From contig NZ_CP150235.1 in NCBI RefSeq assembly GCF_037974355.1, forward strand, positions 5,394,001-5,458,000: a stretch of DNA of 64,000 nucleotides, written 5' to 3'. Below are positions 55,292 to 64,000 of the stretch, piece after piece. Below the pieces are notes generated by a model. The model made no database searches. It had not been told where the DNA came from and saw only the letters and a list, made by a program, of their open reading frames with translations. A program made the translations under genes and the position numbers. Positions within the stretch are counted from its first letter, which is position 1, and the number at the start of each line of letters is the position of its first letter. Source of the DNA: Paenibacillus sp. FSL R5-0517 (GTDB lineage Bacteria; Bacillota; Bacilli; Paenibacillales; Paenibacillaceae).

Positions 55292-56123
55292 CTTCCGCTG
55301 GGTCTACGTACTCCTCCCCCTCTTTGACCGCAAAATAGAGCGTGGCCGGTTGCTCACCACCCGTAGCTTTGAGACTCCCCACTGGATTCCCCGCTTCCAC
55401 CCAATCATTCACGTTCACTTCACTTTCGTTCAGCCGACCGTATATTGCCGTGACATTGCCTGTATGTTGAATCACAACGGTGAATCCACTTGCTGCATCT
55501 CCGATAACCTCCATGACACGTCCAGCATCCGAACTTGCGACCTGTATAAGTTCTGCACCAGCAGCATCCGGAACGATCTCAATTCCTTTCATGCTCAGCG
55601 CGAATGGCTGAACCACTGTTCCTGAGATTGGTTTACCCAGTAATTGTCGTATGCCTGAGCCATTGACAGCATCCGTCGTATGACCAAGAACAGGCAGAAA
55701 CGAAGGCGTTCCTCCAAAATGGCGTTCATACCAGGCTGCTGCAGAGGCAAAATCCATATCTCGATGGAGTGCATCGGCAATGACTGTTTTGGGAGCTTTC
55801 GTCCACGATGTATCTAATTGAAACAGCCCCCATACTCCGCCGAATATCAAAGCGCTAATGACCGTTCGTTTTAAAAGTGACTTGATTAGGTTGAATCTCG
55901 AATGCCCCCCTGGAACGAAACGACCGTTCTCTTTTTTCCACAACCATTCTGGATCTCTTTCTTGTATCCCTTCACTAGGCGTAAACGGTTTCCGGTGCAT
56001 GATCTCATTCTTGTCCAACAATGAACCTACTTTTTGCTCCTGTAAGACCTCCACAGTGGCTCCATCCATCAGTCGCCGAATGCGTTCTTCTCGTCTCTGC
56101 TTGATTCTGAGTTTCGTGTTCAT
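55275..56123 (-). CDS. spoIVFA: SpoIVFA-like membrane protein with degenerate LytM domain
   Basis: A 282-residue protein: cytoplasmic basic start (MNTKLRIKQRREERIRRL), one membrane helix (LKRTVISALIFGGVWGLFQL) and an extracellular region ending in an M23-like fold: FTVVIQHTGNVTAIYGRLNE and VEAGNPVGSLKA. The metal ligands of active M23 (HxxxD and HxH) are missing, as in B. subtilis SpoIVFA. It regulates SpoIVFB. AGGAGG-type site before the ATG. Confidence 0.86.
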   Translation of the reverse strand: MNTKLRIKQRREERIRRLMDGATVEVLQEQKVGSLLDKNEIMHRKPFTPSEGIQERDPEWLWKKENGRFVPGGHSRFNLIKSLLKRTVISALIFGGVWGLFQLDTSWTKAPKTVIADALHRDMDFASAAAWYERHFGGTPSFLPVLGHTTDAVNGSGIRQLLGKPISGTVVQPFALSMKGIEIVPDAAGAELIQVASSDAGRVMEVIGDAASGFTVVIQHTGNVTAIYGRLNESEVNVNDWVEAGNPVGSLKATGGEQPATLYFAVKEGEEYVDPAEVVALD

Positions 56124-56205
56124 GGAATATCCTCCCGCCGAGGCTTGTTTACTACATCCTATGAAGAGGTGGATGATAATATGAACAAGCCTGCCGGTCA
56201 GATAA

Positions 56206-56235
56206 CAAAAAAAGCCGGGCTATGCGCCACGGCTG
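56206..56235 (-). terminator. terminator after minD
   Basis: Stem AGCCG/CGGCT with inner GGGC/GCC-type pairing (AGCCGTGGCGCATAGCCCGGCT is about 22 bases), followed by seven T on the minus strand. Confidence 0.75.
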
Positions 56236-56273
56236 TCATGTATTTAAAATTATGAATAAGTTCGTTTAACGAG

Positions 56274-57068
56274 TTAACCCATTCCGAAGAACTTTTTGAA
56301 GCGAGAAAAAGCACCCTTTTTCTGCTCCAGCTGCATTAATGGGACCGTATCTCCCAGAATGCGGCGTGCAATATTCCGATACGCAATCGCTGCAAGTGAA
56401 TCCGGATTCATGACCGTGGGTTCTCCTGAATTGGCAGCTTTGATGACTAGTTCATCATCAGGCACGATGCCAATCAGGTCAATATTAAGTACTTGTAAAA
56501 TACCATCGATATCTAACATGTCACCCGATTTAACCATATTATTGCGAATTCGATTCACCACCAGTTTAGGTGATTGAATATGTGAACTCTCCAGCAGGCC
56601 GATGACACGATCCGCATCACGTACTGCAGCATTTTCCGGTGTAGTGACCACGATGGCCTGATCTGCTCCTGCTACCGCATTTTTGAACCCCTGCTCGATC
56701 CCTGCGGGGCAATCAATAATGACGTATTCAAAATCTTTTTTCAATTCAAGGATAATATCCTTCACCTGTTCTGGCGATACCGAGTTTTTGTCTCTCGTCT
56801 GCGCCGCAGGCAACATGTATAATTCTTCGAAACGCTTGTCTTTGACCAAAGCCTGATTCAGACGGCAGCGGCCGTCCGCAACGTCGCACAGATCGTAAAT
56901 AATACGGTTTTCGAGTCCCATCACGACATCCAAATTACGAAGGCCGATATCGGTATCTACCAGACAAACCTTTTTGCCGAGCAGCGCCAGCGCTGTCCCG
57001 ATGTTTGCCGAGGTGGTTGTTTTACCCACGCCGCCTTTACCCGAAGTGATCACGATCGCCTCTCCCAT
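56274..57068 (-). CDS. minD: septum site-determining ATPase MinD
   Basis: A 264-residue deviant Walker ATPase that binds MinC and the membrane. Walker A GKGGVGKTTTSANIG at residue 9-23, VIDCPAGIEQGFKNAV for the switch, and a C-terminal amphipathic helix (GAFSRFKKFFGM) that serves as membrane anchor. It starts 3 bases after the minC stop. Confidence 0.96.
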   Translation of the reverse strand: MGEAIVITSGKGGVGKTTTSANIGTALALLGKKVCLVDTDIGLRNLDVVMGLENRIIYDLCDVADGRCRLNQALVKDKRFEELYMLPAAQTRDKNSVSPEQVKDIILELKKDFEYVIIDCPAGIEQGFKNAVAGADQAIVVTTPENAAVRDADRVIGLLESSHIQSPKLVVNRIRNNMVKSGDMLDIDGILQVLNIDLIGIVPDDELVIKAANSGEPTVMNPDSLAAIAYRNIARRILGDTVPLMQLEQKKGAFSRFKKFFGMG

Positions 57069-57071
57069 GAG

Positions 57072-57734
57072 CTACACTCCTTTAAACACATTAAAATCTC
57101 GGCGTAACCGAACGATATTGCTCATTTTGTCTATCTGCATCTGATTGTCCTGTAAGTAAGCAAATTCCATTCCGGTCTCTCGGCTCTCCCATTCATCGGG
57201 AGGACGACTGATGATATCCGCAATACGTAGCTGCGTCGGTGCAAATACCGATGCCGCAATGATTGCTTCCTCGTCCCCGCCAATTCCGGCATGAGCCATA
57301 CCTCTGAGTGAACCCAACACATATATATCTCCGGTACACGTCACTGTGCCCCCCGGATTGATATCTCCAAGAAACAGGAGATTTCCTTCATGATGAAGCA
57401 CCTGACCAGAACGCACCATACCACACATGGTTACAATCGGCGGCGGTCCTTTAACCTCCGGTTGGAGTGCAGGTGAATCGATGGATCGAATAAGCAGATT
57501 CCCTTTTTGTTTCAGTATATCGAGAATTGCTTCTTTCTGGTCCTCTGTCACTTCGCGGGCACCCAACTTGATATCCACATGAACAATCGGTCCGGTCAAA
57601 ATATTTTGATGGCTGTGTTCCAGCTTATAGCGGAGCTCATAGAGCAATTCCTCGAATTCACATTGATCGTCCAACAGGAAAACCAGGCCGTCTCGGATGC
57701 CTTTAATCGTTACGTGATTCGATTTTACCGTCAT
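57072..57734 (-). CDS. minC: septum site-determining protein MinC
   Basis: A 220-residue FtsZ inhibitor. N-terminal SpoIIAA-like domain (VTIKGIRDGLVFLLDD), and C-terminal beta-helix with GPPPIVTMCGMVRSGQVLHH and GGTVTCTGDIYVLGSLRGMAHAGIG (positions 57335-57289). GGGAGG before the ATG. Forms the minCD pair, downstream of mreD. Confidence 0.94.
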   Translation of the reverse strand: MTVKSNHVTIKGIRDGLVFLLDDQCEFEELLYELRYKLEHSHQNILTGPIVHVDIKLGAREVTEDQKEAILDILKQKGNLLIRSIDSPALQPEVKGPPPIVTMCGMVRSGQVLHHEGNLLFLGDINPGGTVTCTGDIYVLGSLRGMAHAGIGGDEEAIIAASVFAPTQLRIADIISRPPDEWESRETGMEFAYLQDNQMQIDKMSNIVRLRRDFNVFKGV

Positions 57735-57808
57735 AAGCCTGTCCCTCCCATCTCATTACATTTCGTGCCCGGGGCCCCAAGTTCCTGCTTTGCGCTCCAT
57801 AAATGTAT

Positions 57809-58342
57809 TTAGGAAGCTTCTTCTGTCTTGCTCCGTCTCTTGCCGATCCGCTCCAGTTGTTTCCGAAGCGGGACATATATGATCAAGGCAAACACAAAAT
57901 GAATGAACAAATTAGGAATCATGTATTCAATCAACGCCCAGTCAAAGGTCACGTGGTTAAGTTGGAAGAGCTTGTACAGGAAAAATAGCATGGTGTCATT
58001 CAGCAGACTTCCCAAAATGACAACCGATACCATAACGGGCAGTGGTGCACGAGGTGCTTGAAAAATGAGTCCCATCATGTACGCCGATAATCCCATCGAA
58101 AATCCATAAGGTCCAATCATCTCGCCGTAGAATACAACGTCATGCAATAGTCCAAAAAATATACCGAGCACTAGTGCCGTGTGTCGGTGATGATATACGG
58201 CGATAAACAAAATGACGATATAGACCAGATTGGCAGAAATACGCATCTGCCAGCCAGAAGGAATGAGCAGCGGCAAAATCGTACCTTCCGCAATGAACAA
58301 AACGAATAACAACAGGAACAAGACTTGCTTGCGCGTTATCAT
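57809..58342 (-). CDS. mreD: rod shape-determining protein MreD
   Basis: A 177-residue protein of five to six membrane helices (LFLLLFVLFIAEGTILPLL; LVYIVILFIAVYHHRHTALV). It links the cell wall machinery to MreC. Its start overlaps the mreC stop by one base (TAATG). Confidence 0.9.
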   Translation of the reverse strand: MITRKQVLFLLLFVLFIAEGTILPLLIPSGWQMRISANLVYIVILFIAVYHHRHTALVLGIFFGLLHDVVFYGEMIGPYGFSMGLSAYMMGLIFQAPRAPLPVMVSVVILGSLLNDTMLFFLYKLFQLNHVTFDWALIEYMIPNLFIHFVFALIIYVPLRKQLERIGKRRSKTEEAS

Positions 58343-59214
58343 TATTCTTTTACCTCAGGCGGGATAATGACAATCAACTCTTTCCAATCAAGGAAACTTG
58401 CATATGGCTCAATTGTAGCTGTTTTGGTTAAACCATACTCACTTTTCTCGACACTCTTCACTTTCCCAATCCGCATGTACTTCGGAAAATTGTTTATAAT
58501 TCCAGAGGAGATGATCTCATCATCCTTTTGGATATTAGAATCTTCTGAGATTTTGGTCATCTTGAGCATGCCCGTCTTCGGATCATAACTCTCAATCATA
58601 CCAAACACTTTCTCCTTACCTACTGCCGTTGCTGCAATGGCGTTGGATGTTGGATCATTGGCGTCCATGGACGTTAACAGATTAACTGTTGATGTATAGG
58701 AGCTGACATGACTAATCACGCCGACTAGCCCTTCTTGCGAGGTTACAGCCATCCCCGGCTTAATTCCCGCATTTTCACCAATATCAATGTTAATGGTTCT
58801 GCTATTCGGATCTGAATTGGCACTGATAACCTGAGCAATTCGTGAACCATAATTATACCGATTCTTCTGTTCTTCGGTGAAATTGAGCGCTTTCTGAAGC
58901 TGCTCATTCACTTGCTCCATATCATTGTACTTCAGCCGATCCCGGGTATAGTGACCCATCGCGATACGAAGCTCTTCATTCTCTTGATATACCGTACGCA
59001 TGTTCGCTACATCTTTAAAAAAGCCCGCTACATAAGAAGCGGGCTTGTAAAATACGTATTGTACAAATCCAACTGAATCCTTCAGGAATTTCTCCGGCCA
59101 GGATAGAGTGGTTCGCGGACTGAGCGTAAAGCCCATTAACGCGATAAATGTAACAAGGCCCACCAGCAAAACAAAAAGTCTTTTGTTGCCTAGCAGTTTA
59201 AACAGTTCGAACAC
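58342..59214 (-). CDS. mreC: rod shape-determining protein MreC
   Basis: A 290-residue bitopic protein: N-terminal helix (RLFVLLVGLVTFIALMGF), coiled-coil (residues 60-100, YQENEELRIAMGHYTRDR), then beta-barrel domains with GENAGIKPGMAVTSQEGLVG and INNFPKYMRIGKV. It connects MreB to wall enzymes. Confidence 0.94.
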   Translation of the reverse strand: MFELFKLLGNKRLFVLLVGLVTFIALMGFTLSPRTTLSWPEKFLKDSVGFVQYVFYKPASYVAGFFKDVANMRTVYQENEELRIAMGHYTRDRLKYNDMEQVNEQLQKALNFTEEQKNRYNYGSRIAQVISANSDPNSRTINIDIGENAGIKPGMAVTSQEGLVGVISHVSSYTSTVNLLTSMDANDPTSNAIAATAVGKEKVFGMIESYDPKTGMLKMTKISEDSNIQKDDEIISSGIINNFPKYMRIGKVKSVEKSEYGLTKTATIEPYASFLDWKELIVIIPPEVKE

Positions 59215-59399
59215 CCTCTAACATCCATATTCTCTTCCGAGCCATGCCCGGCGGGGAGACTGTCAGACTTGTAGTCCCTGCGAGAATATCAGCCGATCCT
59301 CCCCTGTTAAGCGGGTAATAGCTCATCCCCGGGGTTAACCGGGTCCTCTATAAAGATATCTTGCCACTTATTCGCAATGTCAAGTTAGGCAAATACCGA

Positions 59400-60434
59400 T
59401 TAACGTTTGGAACGAACTGCCGAACTGCTTCTGCTTTTGAACAAATGAATATTCTCTAACGCTTTACCTGTTCCGATTGCTACACAATCCAGCGGGTTCT
59501 CAGCCACAATGACAGGCATTCCTGTCTCACCAGCCAGAAGCTTGTCCAGATTGCGCAGAAGCGCCCCACCACCTGTAAGAACGATTCCACGATCCATAAT
59601 ATCGGCCGCAAGTTCAGGTGGGCATTTCTCAAGGGTTACTTTTACCGCTTCAACAATTGCATTCACCGTATCAGCCAATGCTTCGCTGATCTCGTCCGAA
59701 GTAATCGTAATGGTCTTCGGCAGACCTGTAACGAGGTCACGTCCACGAATTTCCATCGTTTCTACTTGCTCCAATGGCATTGCTGATCCGATGTCCATCT
59801 TCAACTGCTCCGATGTACGCTCACCGATCATCAGATTGTATTGGCGTTTGATGTATTGAATAACGGATTCATCCATCTCGTCACCTGCTACGCGAACCGA
59901 ACGGCTCGTTACAATCCCACCAAGAGAGATAACAGCAACTTCCGTTGTACCGCCACCAATATCGACAACCATACTACCTGTTGGCTCCCATACAGGCAGA
60001 TCCGCACCAATAGCAGCTGCAAAAGGCTCTTCAATGGTATAGGCTTCGCGTGCTCCAGCCTGTTTGGTTGCATCTTCAACCGCACGTTGTTCTACAGCCG
60101 TGATCCCGGATGGTACACATACCATCACGTTTGGATGACGTTGGAACATGGAGCGTTGTTTCTGCGCCTCACGGATGAAATATTTGATCATTGTTGCCGT
60201 TGTATCAAAGTCGGCGATAACGCCATCTTTCATTGGACGAATGGCACGAATGTTACCCGGTGTACGTCCAATCATTTTTTTGGCGGCTTCACCTACTGCC
60301 TCAATGCTTTTTGTATCTGTGCGTATAGCGACTACCGAAGGTTCGCGCACCACTATTCCTTTTCCTCGTACATAAACCAACGTATTTGCTGTCCCCAAGT
60401 CAATACCCAAATCTTTCGTAAAACCACCAAACAT
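59400..60434 (-). CDS. mreB: rod shape-determining protein MreB
   Basis: A 344-residue actin-like ATPase that guides lateral wall growth. Phosphate 1 GGFTKDLGIDLGTANTLVYV, phosphate 2 MVVDIGGGTTEVAVISLGG and adenosine motif GIVLTGGGALLRNLDKLL are present. It is separated from mreC by 185 bases holding several G/C-rich pairs but no clear terminator. Confidence 0.97.
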   Translation of the reverse strand: MFGGFTKDLGIDLGTANTLVYVRGKGIVVREPSVVAIRTDTKSIEAVGEAAKKMIGRTPGNIRAIRPMKDGVIADFDTTATMIKYFIREAQKQRSMFQRHPNVMVCVPSGITAVEQRAVEDATKQAGAREAYTIEEPFAAAIGADLPVWEPTGSMVVDIGGGTTEVAVISLGGIVTSRSVRVAGDEMDESVIQYIKRQYNLMIGERTSEQLKMDIGSAMPLEQVETMEIRGRDLVTGLPKTITITSDEISEALADTVNAIVEAVKVTLEKCPPELAADIMDRGIVLTGGGALLRNLDKLLAGETGMPVIVAENPLDCVAIGTGKALENIHLFKSRSSSAVRSKR

Positions 60435-60617
60435 AACATAATCTCCTTTTCTGCCTCATATAGCCGCTCTATTCAGATCCAGAGCGTGATAATTTCATTC
60501 CCACGTAACACGTGGAGCTAATATTCGCATTTGTTTTTTTGCATTTGTAAAGTGAACCTATCTTTTACGGACAACGCCGTTAACATTCATAGGAAAACAT
60601 CAACGCCAACCATTATA

Positions 60618-61307
60618 TTATACTAAGCCCTTCTCCTTCAAACTTACGTACGTTCCATCTCCGATAATAATATGATCAAGCACGTCAATGCCAACAATAG
60701 CGCCTGCTTCAATCAGTCTCTTGGTTATTTGGATATCCTCCGGACTGGGCGTAGGATCACCGCTCGGATGGTTGTGTGCGCACACAATAGATGCGCTGCT
60801 GCATTTGATGGCAGCCCGGAACACTTCACGCGGATGTACAATCGAAGCGTTAAGGCTGCCCATGGAGAGTGTTTCCTGGGCAATAATATGATTTTTGCTA
60901 TTCAGAAAGAGACACACAAAATGTTCTTTTTGCAAATAACGCAATTGTTCGATCAGGATGTCAGCTGCATCACGCGGTGTGCGGATTGAAGCCGACTGTG
61001 TGAGTCTGCTCTTGGCAATCCGATGCCCCAGCTCAATGCCAGCTTTCAATTGTACAGCCTTGGCATTGCCAATCCCTTTCATTGCAGTCAATTCTTCCAG
61101 ACTCAGATCCATTAACGAGCGAATGCCACCCGTTTCGGTCAGAATCCGCTGTGCCATATGCACCGCGGATTCCTGTCTTGTGCCTGTTCGAAGTAAAATG
61201 GCCAGCAATTCAGCATGGCTTAAGGCGCCCGCCCCGTATTCCATCATGCGTTCTCTCGGGCGTTCTTCCTGGGGGATGTCGCGCATCATGTATTGAGGCG
61301 ACTCCAT
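60618..61307 (-). CDS. radC: RadC family protein (JAB/MPN domain)
   Basis: A 229-residue protein: N-terminal HhH domain (LTAMKGIGNAKAVQLKAGIE), and a JAB domain with the metal motif HNHPSGDPTPSPEDI (HxH-x-D). The true function of RadC is unsettled. Same place as in B. subtilis, before mreB. Confidence 0.94.
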   Translation of the reverse strand: MESPQYMMRDIPQEERPRERMMEYGAGALSHAELLAILLRTGTRQESAVHMAQRILTETGGIRSLMDLSLEELTAMKGIGNAKAVQLKAGIELGHRIAKSRLTQSASIRTPRDAADILIEQLRYLQKEHFVCLFLNSKNHIIAQETLSMGSLNASIVHPREVFRAAIKCSSASIVCAHNHPSGDPTPSPEDIQITKRLIEAGAIVGIDVLDHIIIGDGTYVSLKEKGLV

Positions 61308-61344
61308 ATGTTCCCTCTTTTCATTTCACAACATTTGGCTTCAT

Positions 61345-61956
61345 TCATGTTCGTGGCAACACATGTACGCCGAACCCGTCCAGCATGTCACTTAGCAAGG
61401 ATAGCGGCAAGCCAACCACATTAAAATAACATCCTTCAATACGGTCGACCAGTGAAGCGCCAATGCCCTGAATGGCATAAGATCCTGCCTTGTCCGAAGG
61501 CTCACCTGTCTTCACATAAGCACGGATGGTCGCATCCGACAGTTCTTTCATCGTTACATCGGTCTGGCGGTAATGAACTAACGACTGTCCATTGCCCGTA
61601 TCAATACAAGCGACGCCCGTAAACACCCGATGCACACGGCCCTGCAGCCGGGATAACATACGTTCAGCATCCGCTTCATCTACGGGTTTGCCCAGAATCT
61701 CACCATCCAGAACAACAACGGTGTCACTACCAACAATAATGGCTTCCTGCTCGCGGCCTTCAAGCCCCCGATACACAGCAAGCGCCTTGCGCAAAGCAAG
61801 CTCCTGTACCGTCTGTTCAGGGGTCCACTCTGGCGGTGTATCTTCATTGGCATGACTTGGTATTACATCAAACGCTAGGTGGAGTGATGCGATCAGTTCC
61901 TTGCGCCGAGGCGATGTGGAGGCCAGAATAATAGGGCGCTGCTTTGTGTTATCCAA
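61345..61956 (-). CDS. maf: Maf-like nucleotide pyrophosphatase / septum inhibitor
   Basis: About 203 residues: IILASTSPRRKELIASL motif, GSDTVVVLDGEILGKPVDEA and GKAGSYAIQGIGASLVDRIE-like signature (DKAGSYAIQGIGASLVDRIE). It hydrolyses modified nucleotides (dTTP/UTP analogues). A TTG at 61956 has AAGGAG nine bases upstream; the ATG at 61986 has no site. Confidence 0.93.
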   Translation of the reverse strand: MDNTKQRPIILASTSPRRKELIASLHLAFDVIPSHANEDTPPEWTPEQTVQELALRKALAVYRGLEGREQEAIIVGSDTVVVLDGEILGKPVDEADAERMLSRLQGRVHRVFTGVACIDTGNGQSLVHYRQTDVTMKELSDATIRAYVKTGEPSDKAGSYAIQGIGASLVDRIEGCYFNVVGLPLSLLSDMLDGFGVHVLPRT

Positions 61957-62049
61957 AATGAACGGCTCCTTATGCCACGGCAACATCCTGTCCGGATCAC
62001 GATAATAGATGTCACTGGTTAATTTTTTTCGTCATAACTCGTCATTCTC

Positions 62050-62292
62050 CTACAGTCTGCGATATAGCCACACAGCGGCAATCATACCGATCAGACTCAG
62101 AAGGCTCATTTGAAATTGAAGTGAAATATCATAACTGATAATATCAAGATCAGCCTGCGGCGACCAACGTATGGTCGTGGCTTTCGTAAGAAAGGCTACT
62201 GCCTTAACAGGCTGCAGTGCCTTGGCGATCCACGCTCCGGCCATCCAGCCGAGCAGCAGAAACAGCAATAACATGCCGAAGTTTTTTTTCAT
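62050..62292 (-). CDS. DUF4321 family small membrane protein
   Basis: An 80-residue protein with two membrane helices (FGMLLLFLLLGWMAGAWIAK; FQMSLLSLIGMIAAVWLY) and a short outer loop. The DUF4321 family occurs next to maf in Firmicutes. GAGGG lies upstream of the ATG at 62292. Function unknown. Confidence 0.8.
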   Translation of the reverse strand: MKKNFGMLLLFLLLGWMAGAWIAKALQPVKAVAFLTKATTIRWSPQADLDIISYDISLQFQMSLLSLIGMIAAVWLYRRL

Positions 62293-62363
62293 CGGTAATC
62301 TTCCCTCGCCATTTTTTGACACCCACATTATTATACGGGGTTTTGTACGTCAATACAAACACA

Positions 62364-62402
62364 AATCCGGCAAGGGGAACTATTTCCAGTTCCTTGCCGG
62401 AT
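62364..62402 (-). terminator. terminator after the SPOR-domain gene
   Basis: Stem ATCCGGCAAGG/CCTTGCCGGAT with inner AACT/AGTT, followed on the minus strand by TTTGTGTTTG. Stem strong, T-run weak. Confidence 0.6.
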
Positions 62403-62437
62403 GGGTAATTCCAAGCGTTGTTATGGGAAAGAGCATG

Positions 62438-63661
62438 TTACTGCTTAATCGCTTCGAGCCATTTTTTCTGCTGTAGTACATATTCCATCAGATCGGACTG
62501 CACGGACCACATGTGCACATCATCCGGATTTTTGTTGTACTCTGCAATAGCCGTTATTGCATCGTTCATTGATTTCTCCATTCCACCAACAATAGGCTGT
62601 ACCTCCGCAGTCAGGCCGGGTGAGAGACTATTCAAACCGGTTAACCATGACTGGTGTTTATTCTGAATCGCGGCCATCGTTTCTGCAGAGACTGCTGTCG
62701 GTGCAGATTGTCCCAACTGCTGAATGGACAAGGTAGACAATTGTTCGACCAGTGCAGAACTGTTTGTGAAGAAAAGCTGCACATCCTCTTGCTTGCCACC
62801 GAATATAGCCGGATTGATCTCAGGGTTCACGATCTCCTTGACATACAGTTCGACTCCCTGAGCTTTTAGCCTGGAGCTAAGTAGCTTGGCCTCTTCACGG
62901 TCAGCCGAAATGCCTGCATATACTCGATTACCATCTTCAGGATCAGACCCTGCGGCTATACCTGCCTGAGCCAGTTCAAGCTTGGCCTGCTCAGCTCGTT
63001 CAGGAGAACTGAACACGCCGTATTGAAGTGCATAATACGTGCTGCCAGTCGCCGCTGTCTGCTGTTCTGTACCTGCAGTCCCGTCCTGACCGGTCACAGT
63101 GGAAACTGCCTGATTGGCGGGCAGAAGATCGTCTGGCTTGACGGCTCCTTCTTTATTAAAAAATGAGAGAATCACCATGCCAAAGAGTGCTCCGGTAACA
63201 AGTGCCCCAGTGACAGAACCAATCATTTTCCAGCCCCTTGGAGGACGATTGCGCTTATAGGAATAGTTCTCCGAATCTGCAAGCCAGTCGTGGCCCTGAT
63301 CCTCTTGGGCATTAGACCGATAGCGACGCTCTTCCTCCGGACCTTCTGAATAATTATCATAACCGTAACCGGAACGGTTTCCTAGATAATGGTGCTCATC
63401 AAAATTCGAGTTCGAATCAGGGCTCACCCTCTCGTCAGGTTCAGGTACAGTAGAGCTTGTCAGCACCGTCTCTCCCCAGTCTCCGGGAATATCCTCTGGC
63501 GTCCATGATGGGGTCGTATCCATCTGCTTAGGCGTTAGCAGTTGATTATGCGGTAATTCTTCACTTAACGACACCAATGGACTGGATGCGGAACTCCTCT
63601 TGTTTTCAGGCTTGTCCGACTCATGATCCCCGAAGCGAAACGTCATTCTAGCATTGCTCAC
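62438..63661 (-). CDS. SPOR-domain membrane protein, SpoIIB-like
   Basis: A 407-residue protein: acidic and Ser/Pro-rich N-terminal cytoplasmic half, one helix (IGSVTGALVTGALFGMVILSF near 170), then a SPOR domain with YALQYGVFSSPERAEQAKLE and NRVYAGISADREEAKLLSSR, and a helical tail. SPOR domains bind denuded glycan. In B. subtilis the spoIIB gene, also a SPOR protein, lies by maf, so this is likely SpoIIB, acting early in engulfment. GTG 63661 with AAAGGAG upstream. Confidence 0.78.
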   Translation of the reverse strand: MSNARMTFRFGDHESDKPENKRSSASSPLVSLSEELPHNQLLTPKQMDTTPSWTPEDIPGDWGETVLTSSTVPEPDERVSPDSNSNFDEHHYLGNRSGYGYDNYSEGPEEERRYRSNAQEDQGHDWLADSENYSYKRNRPPRGWKMIGSVTGALVTGALFGMVILSFFNKEGAVKPDDLLPANQAVSTVTGQDGTAGTEQQTAATGSTYYALQYGVFSSPERAEQAKLELAQAGIAAGSDPEDGNRVYAGISADREEAKLLSSRLKAQGVELYVKEIVNPEINPAIFGGKQEDVQLFFTNSSALVEQLSTLSIQQLGQSAPTAVSAETMAAIQNKHQSWLTGLNSLSPGLTAEVQPIVGGMEKSMNDAITAIAEYNKNPDDVHMWSVQSDLMEYVLQQKKWLEAIKQ

Positions 63662-63730
63662 CCGTACCCTCTCCTTTGTCCCATTTATATCAGCTATATG
63701 CAGAGAAGGCAGAAGACATTCCAATTAACG

Positions 63731-63765
63731 CAAAAAAACGCCTGCTTCATATCGAAGACAGGCGG
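63731..63765 (-). terminator. terminator after murC
   Basis: Stem CGCCTG/CAGGCG with inner TTC/GAA pairing, followed by seven T on the minus strand. Confidence 0.8.
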
Positions 63766-63778
63766 TTTCGCAAATGAT

Positions 63779-64000
63779 CTATTTCAAGCCTTGGGCAAGT
63801 GTATCTCCAACTTTCCAGATATCACCTGCACCCATCGTAATCACCAGGTCTCCTGGCTGCAAACGATGCTGCAGATCAGCTACAACTTCTTCTTTCGTAG
63901 GAAGGTACCGTGCAGAAGCATTACTGTTTTGAACGATTAGTTCAACCAGTTTGGCGGAGGTTACCCCTTCGATCTGTTTTTCGCCCGCAGGAGAATAGAT
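63779..64000 (-). CDS. murC: UDP-N-acetylmuramate--L-alanine ligase, C-terminal part
   Basis: The frame enters from the right edge and ends at 63779. The visible 73 residues read as the C-terminal Mur-ligase domain (IYSPAGEKQIEGVTS and DLVITMGAGDIWKVGD), which matches MurC in particular by VITMGAGDIWK. It adds the first L-Ala to the peptidoglycan precursor. Its start lies outside the window. Confidence 0.92.
   Translation of the reverse strand: MYSPAGEKQIEGVTSAKLVELIVQNSNASARYLPTKEEVVADLQHRLQPGDLVITMGAGDIWKVGDTLAQGLK

Overview
This 64 kb window is chromosomal DNA from an endospore-forming member of the Firmicutes, almost certainly Paenibacillus or a very close relative. The evidence is a Gram-positive style of ribosome binding sites with frequent TTG and GTG starts, many sporulation genes (comN-spoVB, bofC, safA, spo0B, spoIVFA/FB, a spoIIB-like gene), a T-box leader, and a gene order that follows the Bacillus subtilis tcdA-aspS-hisS-dtd-rel-apt-recJ-secDF-spoVB-yajC-tgt-queA-ruvBA-bofC block and the safA-pheA/B-obg-spo0B-rpmA-prp-rplU-spoIVF-minDC-mreDCB-radC-maf block. 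Unlike B. subtilis it has an RNase E/G gene, separate secD and secF, and a SpoIID-like gene beside ruvB. Nearly everything lies on the minus strand, so the story reads from right to left.

Right part (64,000 to 41,800). The window opens inside murC, followed by a SPOR-domain membrane protein, a small DUF4321 protein, maf, radC, the shape and division genes mreBCD and minCD, the sporulation membrane protease pair spoIVFA/spoIVFB, rng, a promoter plus L21 leader driving rplU-prp-rpmA, the phosphorelay gene spo0B and obgE. A second unit, from a clear promoter at about 49,520-49,544, is pheB-hom-thrC-thrB-pheA-ilvE: it joins threonine, phenylalanine and branched-chain synthesis. A LysM spore-coat protein (safA-like) ends this part.

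Middle (41,700 to 35,380). One complete rRNA operon (tandem promoters, 16S, 23S, 5S) is followed by nine tRNA genes (Asn, Glu, Val, fMet, Asp, Gly, Arg, Leu, Pro) and a terminator. Long inverted repeats flank 16S and 23S and would form the processing stalks.

Left part (35,200 to 1). bofC, ruvCAB, a large SpoIID/LytB-type secreted protein, queA-tgt-yajC, two small membrane proteins, spoVB, comN, secD-secF, a divergent CDF transporter, recJ, apt, a forward-strand uracil permease, rel and dtd. Between dtd and hisS lies an accessory stretch (about 9.3 to 12.8 kb) with a 55-aa small ORF, a DJ-1/PfpI stress protein, a 148-aa acidic stress-type protein, a possible C-rich small RNA and a SEC-C/TPR protein. 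Then come the T-box controlled hisS-aspS operon, tcdA, an NCS2 purine permease, an ABC exporter and a TetR repressor with its own operator-like palindrome, and a partial adhesin-like gene at the left edge.

I found no prophage, transposase, CRISPR array or obvious defence island. The most unusual items are in the 9.3-12.8 kb accessory stretch (possible small RNA with an upstream 19-bp palindrome, tandem 15-bp repeat, small ORF, SEC-C/ST7-like fusion), the metal-site-altered CDF protein, the membrane-anchored Spo0B and the unidentified leader of the purine permease.
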